Assembly: GCA_001508155.1 (NCBI GenBank) | Contig: LGFI01000011.1 | Location: 1-64,000, forward strand | Length of the DNA stretch: 64,000 bases | From: Acetothermia bacterium 64_32 | GTDB lineage: Bacteria; Bipolaricaulota; Bipolaricaulia; Bipolaricaulales; Bipolaricaulaceae | Direction of reading: 5' to 3' | Shown here: piece after piece, positions 42,817 through 51,936 of the stretch | Numbering within the stretch: the first letter of the stretch is position 1 | How the letters are laid out: every line of letters begins with the position of its first letter | Program-made: the position numbers and the translations under genes | Notes under the pieces: generated by a model | Databases searched by the model: none | Told to the model about the DNA's origin: nothing | Seen by the model: the letters and a program-made list of their open reading frames with translations, nothing else

Positions 42817-44073
42817 ATGGCCTTTCTCATCGCGTTGGCTTTGGCCTTGCCCGCCCTGGGAGAGATCAGCGTGGATGCCTCCTTGGGGTGGGGTGGCGTG
42901 GCGGTCTTGGGGAGGGTGAACCCCCTGTGGGTAACGGTGAAAAACCCCTCAGGAGCGTCCGTGGTGGGGACCCTCGAGGTGGAGTGGCAGATAGGGTCTC
43001 CCTGGCGGGGAAGGGCGGAAAGGTGCCTCTCCGCCCCCGTGGTCCTGGCCCCCCGGGGGCAGGCCAAGCTCCTCTTTCCATGTCCAGTTGAACGGGGCAC
43101 AAGAGAACTCTCGATCAAGGTCCTATCCGGTTCCACCCCCCTGGCTACGGCTTCCCTCCCGGTCTCCCCAGCCGCGGCCCCCCTTTCCGGGTCGGCAGGG
43201 GGCATGGCCCAGGGGGTGATCCTTGCACCACAAGACCTGACCGATCCCCTCCTCCTCCATCCGTTTGGAAAAATAAAGGCAACCACGCCCTTACCCGCCG
43301 AGGCACAAGAGGCATTGCTTTCCTGGGCCGCGTTCCTGGGCGGCGAGCTCTCCGGACTCCCCCCACCCACTCCCTGGGAATGGCCCGACAGAGACGATCT
43401 TTCCCAGGCCTTTTCCCGGCTTTCTCTGCCCCACCCCCCCTTGGCCCCCCTGGCCCTAGCCGTCGCCACCTACCTCTTGGGGATCGGGTTCTTCCTCCCC
43501 CCCGCGGCCCACGGCCGGTTTCGACCACTTACAATCTCCCTGACCGTAACTTGGGGTTTATCCCTGTTTAGTTCGGTTTTGTACGAACCAGTTTCTGGAA
43601 CTATTTCGTGTCGTTGGATACTTCGTGACGATACCGTCGGGCGGTTCGGTCTGGAATTTACCACCTTGACTAGCATTAGGGTTGGGGAGTGGCGGGGGGA
43701 GGGGGTGTGGGTGGAGTTCCTGCCGGGGGAGGAGGGGGGCTGGGAGGGGCGGGACCTGTGGTGGGAGTGGGGTGGGGAGGGGGTGGAGACGGTGGTCTCG
43801 CTGCAGCCTGGGGCAGTGCGGGTCCTGTGGCGGCTGTCGAAGGGGGAGCCGGAAGGGGGGGAGGAGTTCCGCTGGCAGAACGAGCTGGTGCGGCTCCGCG
43901 ACGGAAGGAGGGGAGAGCTTACCACCCTGATTTCTCCCACCTTTCAACCGTTGTGGGAGGTCGTCTATCCGCGGCTTTCACCGGGGGAACGGCTCTGGGC
44001 CCGGGCGGAGAGGGTGCAGAGGAATGGCGAGCTTGAGTGGGAGCTCATGCTGGAGGTGGAAGGTGCCGAGTGA
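42817..44073 (+). CDS. Exported/membrane protein of the MoxR-vWA operon
   Basis: The 418-residue protein has a signal peptide (MAFLIALALALPALG) and a beta-rich domain of about 110 residues (LGWGGVAVLGRVNPLWVTVKNPSGASVVGTLEVEWQ...). Two probable membrane helices follow in the middle (LAPLALAVATYLLGIGFFL and LTISLTVTWGLSLFSSVLY), then a second soluble domain rich in Trp and Glu. First genes of MoxR operons often encode such sensor-like envelope proteins, but I do not recognise the family. About 43520-43680 is locally AT-richer. It overlaps the next gene by 11 bases. Confidence 0.65.
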   Translation: MAFLIALALALPALGEISVDASLGWGGVAVLGRVNPLWVTVKNPSGASVVGTLEVEWQIGSPWRGRAERCLSAPVVLAPRGQAKLLFPCPVERGTRELSIKVLSGSTPLATASLPVSPAAAPLSGSAGGMAQGVILAPQDLTDPLLLHPFGKIKATTPLPAEAQEALLSWAAFLGGELSGLPPPTPWEWPDRDDLSQAFSRLSLPHPPLAPLALAVATYLLGIGFFLPPAAHGRFRPLTISLTVTWGLSLFSSVLYEPVSGTISCRWILRDDTVGRFGLEFTTLTSIRVGEWRGEGVWVEFLPGEEGGWEGRDLWWEWGGEGVETVVSLQPGAVRVLWRLSKGEPEGGEEFRWQNELVRLRDGRRGELTTLISPTFQPLWEVVYPRLSPGERLWARAERVQRNGELEWELMLEVEGAE

Positions 44074-44710
44074 CTTCCGCTTCCCCCCAGGGCTCATCAA
44101 CTCCTATCATGCGCTTGCCATCCTGGCGGGGGTGGCGTTCCTGGTGGCGCTCCTCTCCCCCGCGACGGTGGGGGGGCTGGGGAGATATGCCGGTTTCTTG
44201 GGTCCCCCACTTTTCTTGTCCACCCTGGCGCTTCTTTCCGGGCTTTTGGGGGTGCACGTGGGGGGAGCGGAGGCCGAGTGGTGGGAACAGCGGCCACTTC
44301 CCCCGGCCCGCGCCCTCGGGAGGCTCGCCGCCCTGGTGGGCCTGGGGCTCGGGCTCTTCCTGCCCTTTGTCATCGCGTTCCGGGCCCTGGTGGGGGGGAG
44401 CTGGGGCGGGATGGCAGCGGTGCTGGGGATGTCCCTGATGACCGGGCTTGCCTGGGCCGGGGCTGGCTTTCTCGCAAGCTCGGCCATAAAATCCGGCGGG
44501 ATCAGGTTCATCGGTGTTTATGGGTTCATGATTGCTGTCTACTTCGTCCCGCTTGTCGCCGCCCTCCCCATCAGCCCGATCCCCACCGTCACCAGCCTGT
44601 GGAGGGGGGATTTGAAACCGGGGCTCGTTGGCCTTGCCTTTTGGTGTGGGTTGGCGGCACTTTCCCTGGGGGGTGTGTGGCTATGGACCCGCAGCCGCTT
44701 TTGGCGCTAG
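44063..44710 (+). CDS. Polytopic membrane protein, ABC-2 permease-like
   Basis: The 215-residue protein has six hydrophobic segments with short loops and an AEAEWWEQRPLPPARALGRL motif after helix 2 that resembles the cytosolic loop of ABC-2 type permeases. Such permeases are common in MoxR clusters, but the partner ATP-binding subunit is absent here. I used GTG 44063, which has GGAGG six bases upstream; an earlier ATG (44024) lies inside the previous gene without a site. It overlaps the next gene by 28 bases. Confidence 0.6.
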   Translation: MPSDFRFPPGLINSYHALAILAGVAFLVALLSPATVGGLGRYAGFLGPPLFLSTLALLSGLLGVHVGGAEAEWWEQRPLPPARALGRLAALVGLGLGLFLPFVIAFRALVGGSWGGMAAVLGMSLMTGLAWAGAGFLASSAIKSGGIRFIGVYGFMIAVYFVPLVAALPISPIPTVTSLWRGDLKPGLVGLAFWCGLAALSLGGVWLWTRSRFWR

Positions 44711-46014
44711 CCCTGGGTCTACTCCGCCTGCGGCGGGCCTTGGGTGGAGCATGCTTTGCTGGAACGGTTTTGTTACTTGCGGGGGCGGTTTTGAGGGCTT
44801 TCTCGCTTGTGCTGCCTGCACCGGCGTGGGCCTTTATCCCCCTAGGGGCCATAACGGGAGCGTTTTTCCCAAGGGAGCCGGAGCGAGAACTCCTCTGGGC
44901 CGGGCGCCGGCTGGGGGCGGGAGGGCGCCTCGCCGCCCTGTGGTTGCTCCTCGCCCGGGGGGAGGAGGAGCTGGCCGGGCTTCTCCTGGGAGAGCTGGAA
45001 ACCCGTAAACACGGTTGGATCGGGTTGTTCTCGGGAAGGGGCGCTTACCTTACGATTTTGATAACCGGGCTTTCACTTGTGGCCTTCTTGCTCGTCCCCA
45101 ACCCCTCTACCTCGGGGCCTGCGCCCTTCCTCCAGCCTCCCGAGGAGTCAGTGACCGCTCAAGCCGAGTTGCCCCCGGAGGTGGAAGCTCAAGCCGGGAT
45201 GCCCTCCCCGCCGGCGGCCCCCGAGAGGATGGAGTTCCCCGATGACTTTGCGTCGGTACCCCTTCAGGACCTCCTGGCGGAGATCTACGGCCTAGCACCG
45301 GGGGAGGCCCCCGGGGCCACCGGGCAACTGGAAGGCGAGATCGAGGCCCAGCGGGGGCTGCTGCGGAAGCTTTCTCAGACGCTCTTTCGCCTTGCCCCCG
45401 GCGGGCTCTCCCCTGAGGAGAGGAAGGCGGTCCTCCCGCTCATCCAGCAGGTGGCCCGGAAGGATCTACGGGAGGAGCTCTTGCGCCTGGTGGAGCGGGG
45501 AGACCAGGGGGCGGCGGAGGAAGCCGCTCAGGCGGTGGAGGCGGTGCGCCGGGCCGGTGAGGAGGTGGCCAAGAGGGGTGCTTCCTCGGCCGAGGCCTCC
45601 CGCGGCCCGAGCGAGGAGGACAGCAAGGGAGAGACAGCCCCTCCGCCGACGGCAGTGGAAGGCGGCGCTCCCTCGGGCGTGGACCTGGACCACTGGCTGT
45701 GGGGGGAGGAGCGGAAAGAGGGGGAACTCGCCGGACTTGCCCCCGGGGAAGATGAAATCGAGACCACAGAAAGGTCACCCGAGGGTGTCCAAGCCCACCC
45801 CATCTCCCCCGAGGTTCGCCCGGGGGAGGGCCCGGCCCGGGGGTACCTGGCGATGGGGGTGCCGGTGGAATCGGGGGGTGAAGTTCCCTCAGCAGGCGGG
45901 ACCTATTCACCTGAACGGGCGGAGCTCGTCCTCAGGGAACGGGGGGTGCCCTTGGAACTGCGGGGTGTGGTGAGGCAGTACTTTGAGCTCTTGGCGCAAG
46001 GAGGCAGCCGGTGA
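44683..46014 (+). CDS. Membrane-anchored protein with long acidic coiled region
   Basis: The 443-residue protein has two or three N-terminal membrane helices (LALGLLRLRRALGGACFAGTV, LAPAWAFIPLGAITGAFF-like segment) and another at LTILITGLSLVAFLLVPN. The rest is Pro- and Glu-rich with helical coiled stretches (VARKDLREELLRLVERGDQGAAEEAAQAVEAV). The C-terminus (LVLRERGVPLELRGVVRQYFELLAQGGSR) resembles the short helical tail seen on MoxR-linked DUF4175-like proteins, though this is not certain. It ends overlapping the MoxR GTG start by 4 bases. ATG 44683 is inside the preceding gene's 3' end. Confidence 0.6.
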   Translation: MDPQPLLALALGLLRLRRALGGACFAGTVLLLAGAVLRAFSLVLPAPAWAFIPLGAITGAFFPREPERELLWAGRRLGAGGRLAALWLLLARGEEELAGLLLGELETRKHGWIGLFSGRGAYLTILITGLSLVAFLLVPNPSTSGPAPFLQPPEESVTAQAELPPEVEAQAGMPSPPAAPERMEFPDDFASVPLQDLLAEIYGLAPGEAPGATGQLEGEIEAQRGLLRKLSQTLFRLAPGGLSPEERKAVLPLIQQVARKDLREELLRLVERGDQGAAEEAAQAVEAVRRAGEEVAKRGASSAEASRGPSEEDSKGETAPPPTAVEGGAPSGVDLDHWLWGEERKEGELAGLAPGEDEIETTERSPEGVQAHPISPEVRPGEGPARGYLAMGVPVESGGEVPSAGGTYSPERAELVLRERGVPLELRGVVRQYFELLAQGGSR

Positions 46015-46982
46015 TAACCCAAGCCGACGTTGCCAGGGCAGAGGAGGCCTTCTCCCAGCTGAGGACGGCCATTGCCAGGGTGATCGTGGGCCAGTCCCGG
46101 GTGGTGGAGGTGGCCCTGTGGGGCCTCCTTTCCGGGGGGCACGTTCTTTTGGAGGGGGTGCCCGGCCTGGGAAAGACCCTGCTTGTACGGACCCTCGCCC
46201 ATGCCCTGGGGCTTTCCTTCTCCCGCATCCAGTTCACCCCGGACCTCATGCCGGCCGACATCGTGGGCACGAACGTGTTCGCAGAAGGAGAAGGGTTCCG
46301 GTTTCTCCCCGGGCCAGTCTTCGCCCACATCGTGCTGGCCGACGAGGTCAATCGGGCCACCCCTAAGACCCAGTCCGCTCTGCTTGAGGCCATGCAGGAG
46401 CGACAGGTTACCGTCGCGGGTACCACCCACCCCCTGGAGGAGCCGTTCATGGTCCTGGCCACCCAGAACCCCATCGAGATGGAGGGGACCTATCCCCTGC
46501 CCGAGGCACAGCTTGATCGGTTCCTGTTCAAGGCCGAGGTGAGCTATCCCAGCCAAGAGGAGTTGGTGGATATCATCCGGCGCAACACCGAGGGAGGGGG
46601 GATAACCCTACCGGAGCCGGTGATGTCCCGGGAGGAGGTGTTGGCGGCGCGAGCGGTGGTGGCGGCCTACCCAGTGCCCGGGCCGCTTTTGGAGTACGCG
46701 GCCAGACTAGTGCTCGCCACCCACCCCCGTCCCGGCGCCCTGGAGGCGGTGAAGAGGTACGTCCGGTACGGTGCCAGCCCCCGAGGAGGGCTGGCCCTCA
46801 TCTGGGGGGCGAAGGCCCAAGCGTTCCTGGCCGGGCGCCACCACGTGGAGGTCGACGACATCCGGGCTGCTGCCCTGCCGGCTTTGGTACATCGATTGGT
46901 ACTGAGCTTTCGCGCAGAGGCCGAAGGGGTCACTCCCCATCGGATCATCGAGCAAGTGCTGAGGGAGGTGCGGGCGCCATGA
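46011..46982 (+). CDS. moxR: MoxR family AAA+ ATPase
   Basis: The 323-residue AAA+ protein shows Walker A GVPGLGKT (about residue 50), sensor region MPADIVGTNVF, Walker B HIVLADEVNRATPKTQSALLEAMQERQVTV and FMVLATQNPIEMEGTYPLPEAQLDRFLFK, the MoxR-specific hallmark. The lid domain ends with EVDDIRAAALPALVHRLVLSF. MoxR ATPases act as chaperones for vWA-domain partners such as those encoded next. GTG 46011 overlaps the preceding stop (GTGA). Confidence 0.93.
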   Translation: MITQADVARAEEAFSQLRTAIARVIVGQSRVVEVALWGLLSGGHVLLEGVPGLGKTLLVRTLAHALGLSFSRIQFTPDLMPADIVGTNVFAEGEGFRFLPGPVFAHIVLADEVNRATPKTQSALLEAMQERQVTVAGTTHPLEEPFMVLATQNPIEMEGTYPLPEAQLDRFLFKAEVSYPSQEELVDIIRRNTEGGGITLPEPVMSREEVLAARAVVAAYPVPGPLLEYAARLVLATHPRPGALEAVKRYVRYGASPRGGLALIWGAKAQAFLAGRHHVEVDDIRAAALPALVHRLVLSFRAEAEGVTPHRIIEQVLREVRAP

Positions 46983-47848
46983 CCCCAGGGGAGCTACTCC
47001 CAGAACGGGCCATGGCCGCCCTCGCCCGGTGCAGGCTATCGCTACGCCGGCCCCGCGGGGTGACCGTGGGCGGCCACAGCTCCCCGCGGCTCGGCCTTTC
47101 GCTGGAGTTCGCCGACCACCGCCCCTACCAGCCCGGGGATGACTTCCGTCAGATCGACTGGGCGGTCTACGCCCGCCAGCGAAAGCTTGTGACCAAAGTC
47201 TATTCCCGGGAGGTGGAGGCACCGTTGTACCTGCTTTTGGACGTGAGCCGATCGATGGGCTACGGCAGGCCCGAGAAGCTCGCGTTCGCCGTTCGCCTGG
47301 CCGCCGCGCTGGCTTTCATCGCCCATCGGGGGCTGGACAGGTTCGGCCTCCAGCCCTTTTCAAGCAAGCTCCTTCCTGCCGTCCCGCCAGCCAGGGGCAA
47401 GGGACAGCTTTCGCGCGTTCTCTCGTGGCTTTCCAAGCTTTCCCCAGGAGGGGAGACCTCCTTTTCCGCCCTGTGGGATTGGGCCGAGGCAGGCCACGAA
47501 CCGGGCCTTGTGGTGGTGATCTCCGATTTCCTCGCCCCGGACGGGGCGATCCAGGGCCTTGAGGCCCTCCTGCTTGCCCGACACCAGGTGGTGGCGCTGC
47601 AGGTCCTCTCTCCGGAAGAGCTCTCCCCGCGTCTGAAGGGCCTTCTGCGGCTGGTGGACGTGGAGACCGGCCGAGCCCGGGTGGTGGCCCTGGGGACCAA
47701 TGCCATACGTGCTTACCGGGCGGCTTTAGCTGCCCATAACCGGGCCCTCGCGAACTTCTGTCTGGCCAGGGGCATATCCTTTCGGCTCCTTTCCTCGGCC
47801 GCCGACCCAGTGGAGGAGGTGCTGGCGCTCCTTTCCCGGAGGGGATGA
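46979..47848 (+). CDS. DUF58 domain protein
   Basis: The 289-residue protein carries the DUF58 block: EFADHRPYQPGDDFRQIDWAVYARQRKLVTKVYSREVEAPLYLLLDVSRSMGYGRPEKLAFAVRLAAALAFIAHRGLDRFGL. It includes a vWA-like metal-site Asp-x-Ser-x-Ser (DVSRSM). DUF58 proteins are regular partners of MoxR; their molecular role is not settled. Start and stop both overlap neighbours by 4 bases. Confidence 0.9.
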   Translation: MTPGELLPERAMAALARCRLSLRRPRGVTVGGHSSPRLGLSLEFADHRPYQPGDDFRQIDWAVYARQRKLVTKVYSREVEAPLYLLLDVSRSMGYGRPEKLAFAVRLAAALAFIAHRGLDRFGLQPFSSKLLPAVPPARGKGQLSRVLSWLSKLSPGGETSFSALWDWAEAGHEPGLVVVISDFLAPDGAIQGLEALLLARHQVVALQVLSPEELSPRLKGLLRLVDVETGRARVVALGTNAIRAYRAALAAHNRALANFCLARGISFRLLSSAADPVEEVLALLSRRG

Positions 47849-49497
47849 TGTTCCTCCAGTGGCCGGCGGGGCTTTTCTTTCTCTCCTCCGCCCTGCTCGT
47901 CGTCCTCCTCTACTTCCTGCGGCGGCGGGCGCGGGAAGTCCCGGTACCGGCCCTGTTCCTGTGGGAGCGGCTTCCCCGTGGGGAGGTGGCGCGCCTGGAA
48001 CGGCTTTGGCCGCGGGTGGATCTCCTGCTTCTCCTGCAGCTCCTGATCGTGGGGCTGTTCGCCCTGGCCGTTGCCGGGCCCACCCTGGTGCGGATTCGCC
48101 CTGCCGGGGCCACCCTGGTGGTGGTCGATGCCTCCGCCTCCATGTCCGCCGACGATCTCGTCGAAGAGGCGAAGGCCGCCGCCCGCCAGGCCATCCAGGG
48201 GTCCGCCGGACCATGGGCGGTGGTCGCCTGGAGTAAACCGGTGGAGGTCCTCTGTCCCCCTACCTCACGGCGTGAGGAGGCCCTGGCCTCCCTGGGGCGC
48301 TACCGGCCCGGCCTGGCCGGAAGGCCCCCCCTGGGCGAGGCACTGGCCCCCTTCCCCCGTAGCTGGGATCGGGTGGTGGTGATAAGCGACGATCCCTCCT
48401 CCGGACAGGGCTTCGAGGCCGTCCGGCTTCCCTTCCCGGCAAACTACGCCCTGCGGGCGTTTTCGCTACGGCCCCAGCCGGATGGGGGCGGCTACGAGCT
48501 CCTGGTGCGGGCCGCCAACGAAACCGATTCCTACGCCGATCTCTCCCTGACCGTTCGGGCAGGGGGCACGGAATACATGAAAAACCTCCTTGTGCCCCCC
48601 GGGGAAGAGGAGACGTTCGTCCTCCCCTATCAGGGACCGGTGGCCCAGGGCCTGGTGGCGGAGCTATCACCCCAGGACGGCTTCCCCTGGGACAACGTGC
48701 GCTACTTCGCCCCCGGGCTGGGGGAGGTGCGACTGCGGTGGGTGGGAGAAGAAGACCCTTACCTCCTTTCCGCCCTGCGGGCGGCGGCGCCGGTCATGCT
48801 CTCGAAAGAGGAGCCGTGGGACCTCACGGTGGCGGTGGGGACGAGGCTCGAGGATGACCCCACCGGGCCGGCTCTGCTTGTGGCTGCCGGCACGCCTGAG
48901 GCGCCGCTGGGGGAGCGACTTCCGGCGGGCGACTGGTGGGCAGAGGACGATCCACTCCTTGCCCACCTCCGCCCCTGGGAATGGAGGGCCGAGGCAGTGC
49001 TGGAAGCACGGCTTCCTGCGGGGGCGAAGGTGGCCCTCTGGTCCGGGGAGATCCCGGCCCTGGCCCGGTGGGAGACCCCCAGCGGGAGGCGGGTTCTCCT
49101 GACACTCGACCTTTCCGGCACGGATCTCCCGCTCAGCGTGGACTTCCCCATCCTGGTGAGAAACGCCCTGGTGTGGCTCCTCCCCTGGCAGGAGGGGGAA
49201 GAACACTACGTGGGGGAGGCGGTGGAGCTGCCGCCCGGGGCCCGGGTGGTGACCGAGGGGCGCGAGATATCGGGGATCTGGATACCCGATGCTCCAGGCC
49301 TCTACCGGGTCTTAGATGCGGAGCGGGAGTGGTGGATGGCGGTGAACCTGCCTTCCGAGGAGGATGCGGAGGGGGCCGTCCAAGCGAGGGCCGAGAGCTC
49401 CCCTGCCAGGGAGAGGCGACCCCTTTGGCCCGTGGCGGCCTGGCTTGCCCTGGGGCTCCTTTTCCTGGAGGGGGCGCTGGCCGTGCGGAGGGCGTAG
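47845..49497 (+). CDS. BatA-like membrane protein with vWA domain
   Basis: The 550-residue protein begins with the BatA N-terminal pattern (two helices around LLVVLLYFLRRRAREVPVPALFLWERL and LLLLLQLLIVGLFALAVAGP). A vWA domain with MIDAS DASASMS follows. A long extracytoplasmic beta-rich region and a C-terminal helix (PVAAWLALGLLFLEGALAV) complete it. The layout suits a membrane-tethered adhesion or complex-assembly protein acted on by MoxR. It is coupled to the DUF58 gene by ATGA. Confidence 0.82.
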   Translation: MMFLQWPAGLFFLSSALLVVLLYFLRRRAREVPVPALFLWERLPRGEVARLERLWPRVDLLLLLQLLIVGLFALAVAGPTLVRIRPAGATLVVVDASASMSADDLVEEAKAAARQAIQGSAGPWAVVAWSKPVEVLCPPTSRREEALASLGRYRPGLAGRPPLGEALAPFPRSWDRVVVISDDPSSGQGFEAVRLPFPANYALRAFSLRPQPDGGGYELLVRAANETDSYADLSLTVRAGGTEYMKNLLVPPGEEETFVLPYQGPVAQGLVAELSPQDGFPWDNVRYFAPGLGEVRLRWVGEEDPYLLSALRAAAPVMLSKEEPWDLTVAVGTRLEDDPTGPALLVAAGTPEAPLGERLPAGDWWAEDDPLLAHLRPWEWRAEAVLEARLPAGAKVALWSGEIPALARWETPSGRRVLLTLDLSGTDLPLSVDFPILVRNALVWLLPWQEGEEHYVGEAVELPPGARVVTEGREISGIWIPDAPGLYRVLDAEREWWMAVNLPSEEDAEGAVQARAESSPARERRPLWPVAAWLALGLLFLEGALAVRRA

Positions 49498-51936
49498 ATG
49501 CGATTTCAGGCGCCGCTTGCACTCCTTCTGCTCCTGCCCTTGATGGCTGGGTTTATCCTCTCCCTGCGGCGGTACCGCTCGGTTTCCGGACGGGCGCTCA
49601 CCCTGGCCTTGCTCGTCCTGGCCCTGTCCGGCCCTGAGCTCGTCACCCACGAGCCGGTGGAGACCGTGTACATCCTCGTCGACCTCTCGGCCAGCGTGGG
49701 CGGGGAGGCCGAGGCCGCCTTGCCCCAGGCCCTGGAGCTCCTGGCGGGGAGGCCGGCCCGGGTGGGGGTGATCGGGTTTGCCGAAACGGCCCAGGTTCTG
49801 GTACCGGCGGCACCCCCTCCCCTGGGAGAACTTTCCGCCGCTTTGCTTTCACCTTGGGGGACGGACATCGCCGCGGCCGTAGACCTCGCGCTGGCGCTGC
49901 TCCCCGAAGGCCCTGGGGAACTGATGCTCCTAACCGACGGCCGGGCCACGGGGGGGGACCTCAAAGGGGCCCTGGCCCGGGCCAGGGCCAGGGGGGTGCC
50001 GGTCCATGTCCTTCCAGTGGGACGCGAGGACCCGGTGCGATTTGTCCGGTTTTCCTCCCCGGACAAGGTGCCCCCAGGAGAAGTGCAGCTGTCGGTAGAG
50101 ATCCTCTCCCTGGGCGAGGTGCGGGCGGAGGTGGTGCTCGCTCGAGCCGGGGTGGAGCTGGAGCGGCGCGAGCTGGGCCTTTCGCCCGGGGTTACCGCCC
50201 TGGGGTTCTCTGACCGACCTCCAGGGGAAGGGGTTTACGACTACACGGTTCTCCTGTCCGGGGTGGAGGACCCGGTCCCTGAGAACGACGTCTTGCATCG
50301 GGTTGTGATGGTAGGCACCCCGCCCCCTGTGCTTCTGGTAGGGCCATCCCCTTCGGCCCTGGATGCATGGCTCTCCAGCGCGGGAATCCCCGCCCGCCGG
50401 GTGGAGGCGATCTCCCCCACGGACCTCGCCGGGGCCCGGCTCGTGGTGCTGGACGATCTGCCGCTGGCCGGGCTCTCCCAAAACGTCCTCTCCGCCCTGC
50501 GGGACTGGGTAGCGGGCGGAGGCGGGCTCCTTGCGATCTTGGGCCGGCGGGCCACCGAGGGCTACCTCGGCCCAGCAGAGGACCTTCTTCCGGTATCGTT
50601 TTCCGTGCCCGAGGGGGTGCAGGAAGCCACGGTGGCCATCGCCTTCGTGCTCGACCGGTCCTCGTCCATGGCCGGCCGGGCCGGGGCCCTGCAGAAGATC
50701 GACCTCCTCAAGGAGGCTGTGGCCCAGGCAGTGGAGGTGATGCGCCCCCAGGACCTGGTGGCGGCGGTGGCCTTCGATCGCGACCCCCATTGGCTGGTGG
50801 GCCCGGCCCCGGTAGAGGAAGTGGAAGAGGAACTTTATGCAGGGCTGAAGGAGCTCTCCCCCAGTGGGGGCACCGACCTCTACCCCGCCGTGGAGGAGGC
50901 CCTGGCCGCCCTGGCCTCGGTGAAAGCTAGGTTAAAACACATTATCCTCGTCTCCGACGGCCGCACCGTAAGGGAGGGCCGTGACTTCTCCGTGCTTTAC
51001 GGGGAGGTGGCCGCCTCCGGGGTGGGCCTTACAGCCATCGCCGTGGGCCAGGCACCGGACACCGAGGTCTTGGCCGGGCTTTCCAGGGCGGCGGGAGGGA
51101 GCCTGCTCCTCCTTCCGGACATCCGGGAGCTCCCCCAGGTGCTGATCCGGGAGACCCAGCGGGCGGTTCGTCCCCGGTACGTGGAGGGGAAGAAAAGCGT
51201 AAAGCCCGGGCCAGCTGCCCCCGCCCTTGGCATTGCGGGAATAACGCTCCCGCCGCTTTCCGGCTACACCCTAACCTTCCCCAAGCCCAACGCGCAGGTG
51301 GCGTTGGTATCGGAAAAGGCGGACCCGGTGCTCGCCCTGGCAGGGCTCGGCCTGGGGCAGGTGGCCGCCCTGGCCTGCGACCTATCGGGTGGCTGGTCTG
51401 CCGAGTGGCTGTCGTCTCCGGCCCTGGACCTGTTCCTCTCCCGGCTCTTCTCCTACCTGTGGCCGCAAGTCGAGCCGGTGGCTGCGAGCTGGAAACAGGA
51501 TGATGGGGAGCTTTTGGTGACGGTGGACGTGGCTGCGGCCGGCCGCTGGGTGAACGGCCTCGATCTCACCGGAGTCCTTACGGGACCGGAGGAGCGGGAA
51601 CTTTCCTTCTCCCAGGTGGCCCCGGGGCGGTATGTGGTGCGGACCCCGGCGCCCCCGCCTGGGGGGTACCTCCTCGTCCTATCCGAGCCCGGAGGCCGGT
51701 ATGGCGGGAGTTTCCCCCTATCGCTCCCCTACCCACCGGAGCTTCTCGCCTTTGGGCCGGATGTAGATCTCCTGCGTTGGGCGGCTGAGTTCACCGGGGG
51801 GAGCTACGCCCCGGACGAGCTTCTGCCCCCACCCCCGGGTGCCACCGCCCGGGGGCGGCCCTTGGCCCGGGGGCTCCTATGGGCGGCGGCTGGGGCGTTC
51901 CTCGCGGACCTGGTCCTCCGGAAACTGCTTGCCTGA
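49498..51936 (+). CDS. Large membrane protein with two vWA domains
   Basis: The 812-residue protein starts with two helices (LALLLLLPLMAGFIL, ALTLALLVLALSG). A first vWA domain has MIDAS DLSASVG. A flavodoxin-like glutamine-amidotransferase-like fold follows (VLLVGPSPSALDAWLSSAGI...ALRDWVAGGGGLLAILG). A second vWA domain has MIDAS DRSSSMAG, and a single helix closes the C-terminus (GLLWAAAGAFLADLVLRKLLA). This matches large vWA/GATase-like proteins that close MoxR-DUF58 operons. It starts directly after the previous stop. Its last 60 bases overlap the end of the antisense glycosyltransferase gene. Confidence 0.82.
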   Translation: MRFQAPLALLLLLPLMAGFILSLRRYRSVSGRALTLALLVLALSGPELVTHEPVETVYILVDLSASVGGEAEAALPQALELLAGRPARVGVIGFAETAQVLVPAAPPPLGELSAALLSPWGTDIAAAVDLALALLPEGPGELMLLTDGRATGGDLKGALARARARGVPVHVLPVGREDPVRFVRFSSPDKVPPGEVQLSVEILSLGEVRAEVVLARAGVELERRELGLSPGVTALGFSDRPPGEGVYDYTVLLSGVEDPVPENDVLHRVVMVGTPPPVLLVGPSPSALDAWLSSAGIPARRVEAISPTDLAGARLVVLDDLPLAGLSQNVLSALRDWVAGGGGLLAILGRRATEGYLGPAEDLLPVSFSVPEGVQEATVAIAFVLDRSSSMAGRAGALQKIDLLKEAVAQAVEVMRPQDLVAAVAFDRDPHWLVGPAPVEEVEEELYAGLKELSPSGGTDLYPAVEEALAALASVKARLKHIILVSDGRTVREGRDFSVLYGEVAASGVGLTAIAVGQAPDTEVLAGLSRAAGGSLLLLPDIRELPQVLIRETQRAVRPRYVEGKKSVKPGPAAPALGIAGITLPPLSGYTLTFPKPNAQVALVSEKADPVLALAGLGLGQVAALACDLSGGWSAEWLSSPALDLFLSRLFSYLWPQVEPVAASWKQDDGELLVTVDVAAAGRWVNGLDLTGVLTGPEERELSFSQVAPGRYVVRTPAPPPGGYLLVLSEPGGRYGGSFPLSLPYPPELLAFGPDVDLLRWAAEFTGGSYAPDELLPPPPGATARGRPLARGLLWAAAGAFLADLVLRKLLA

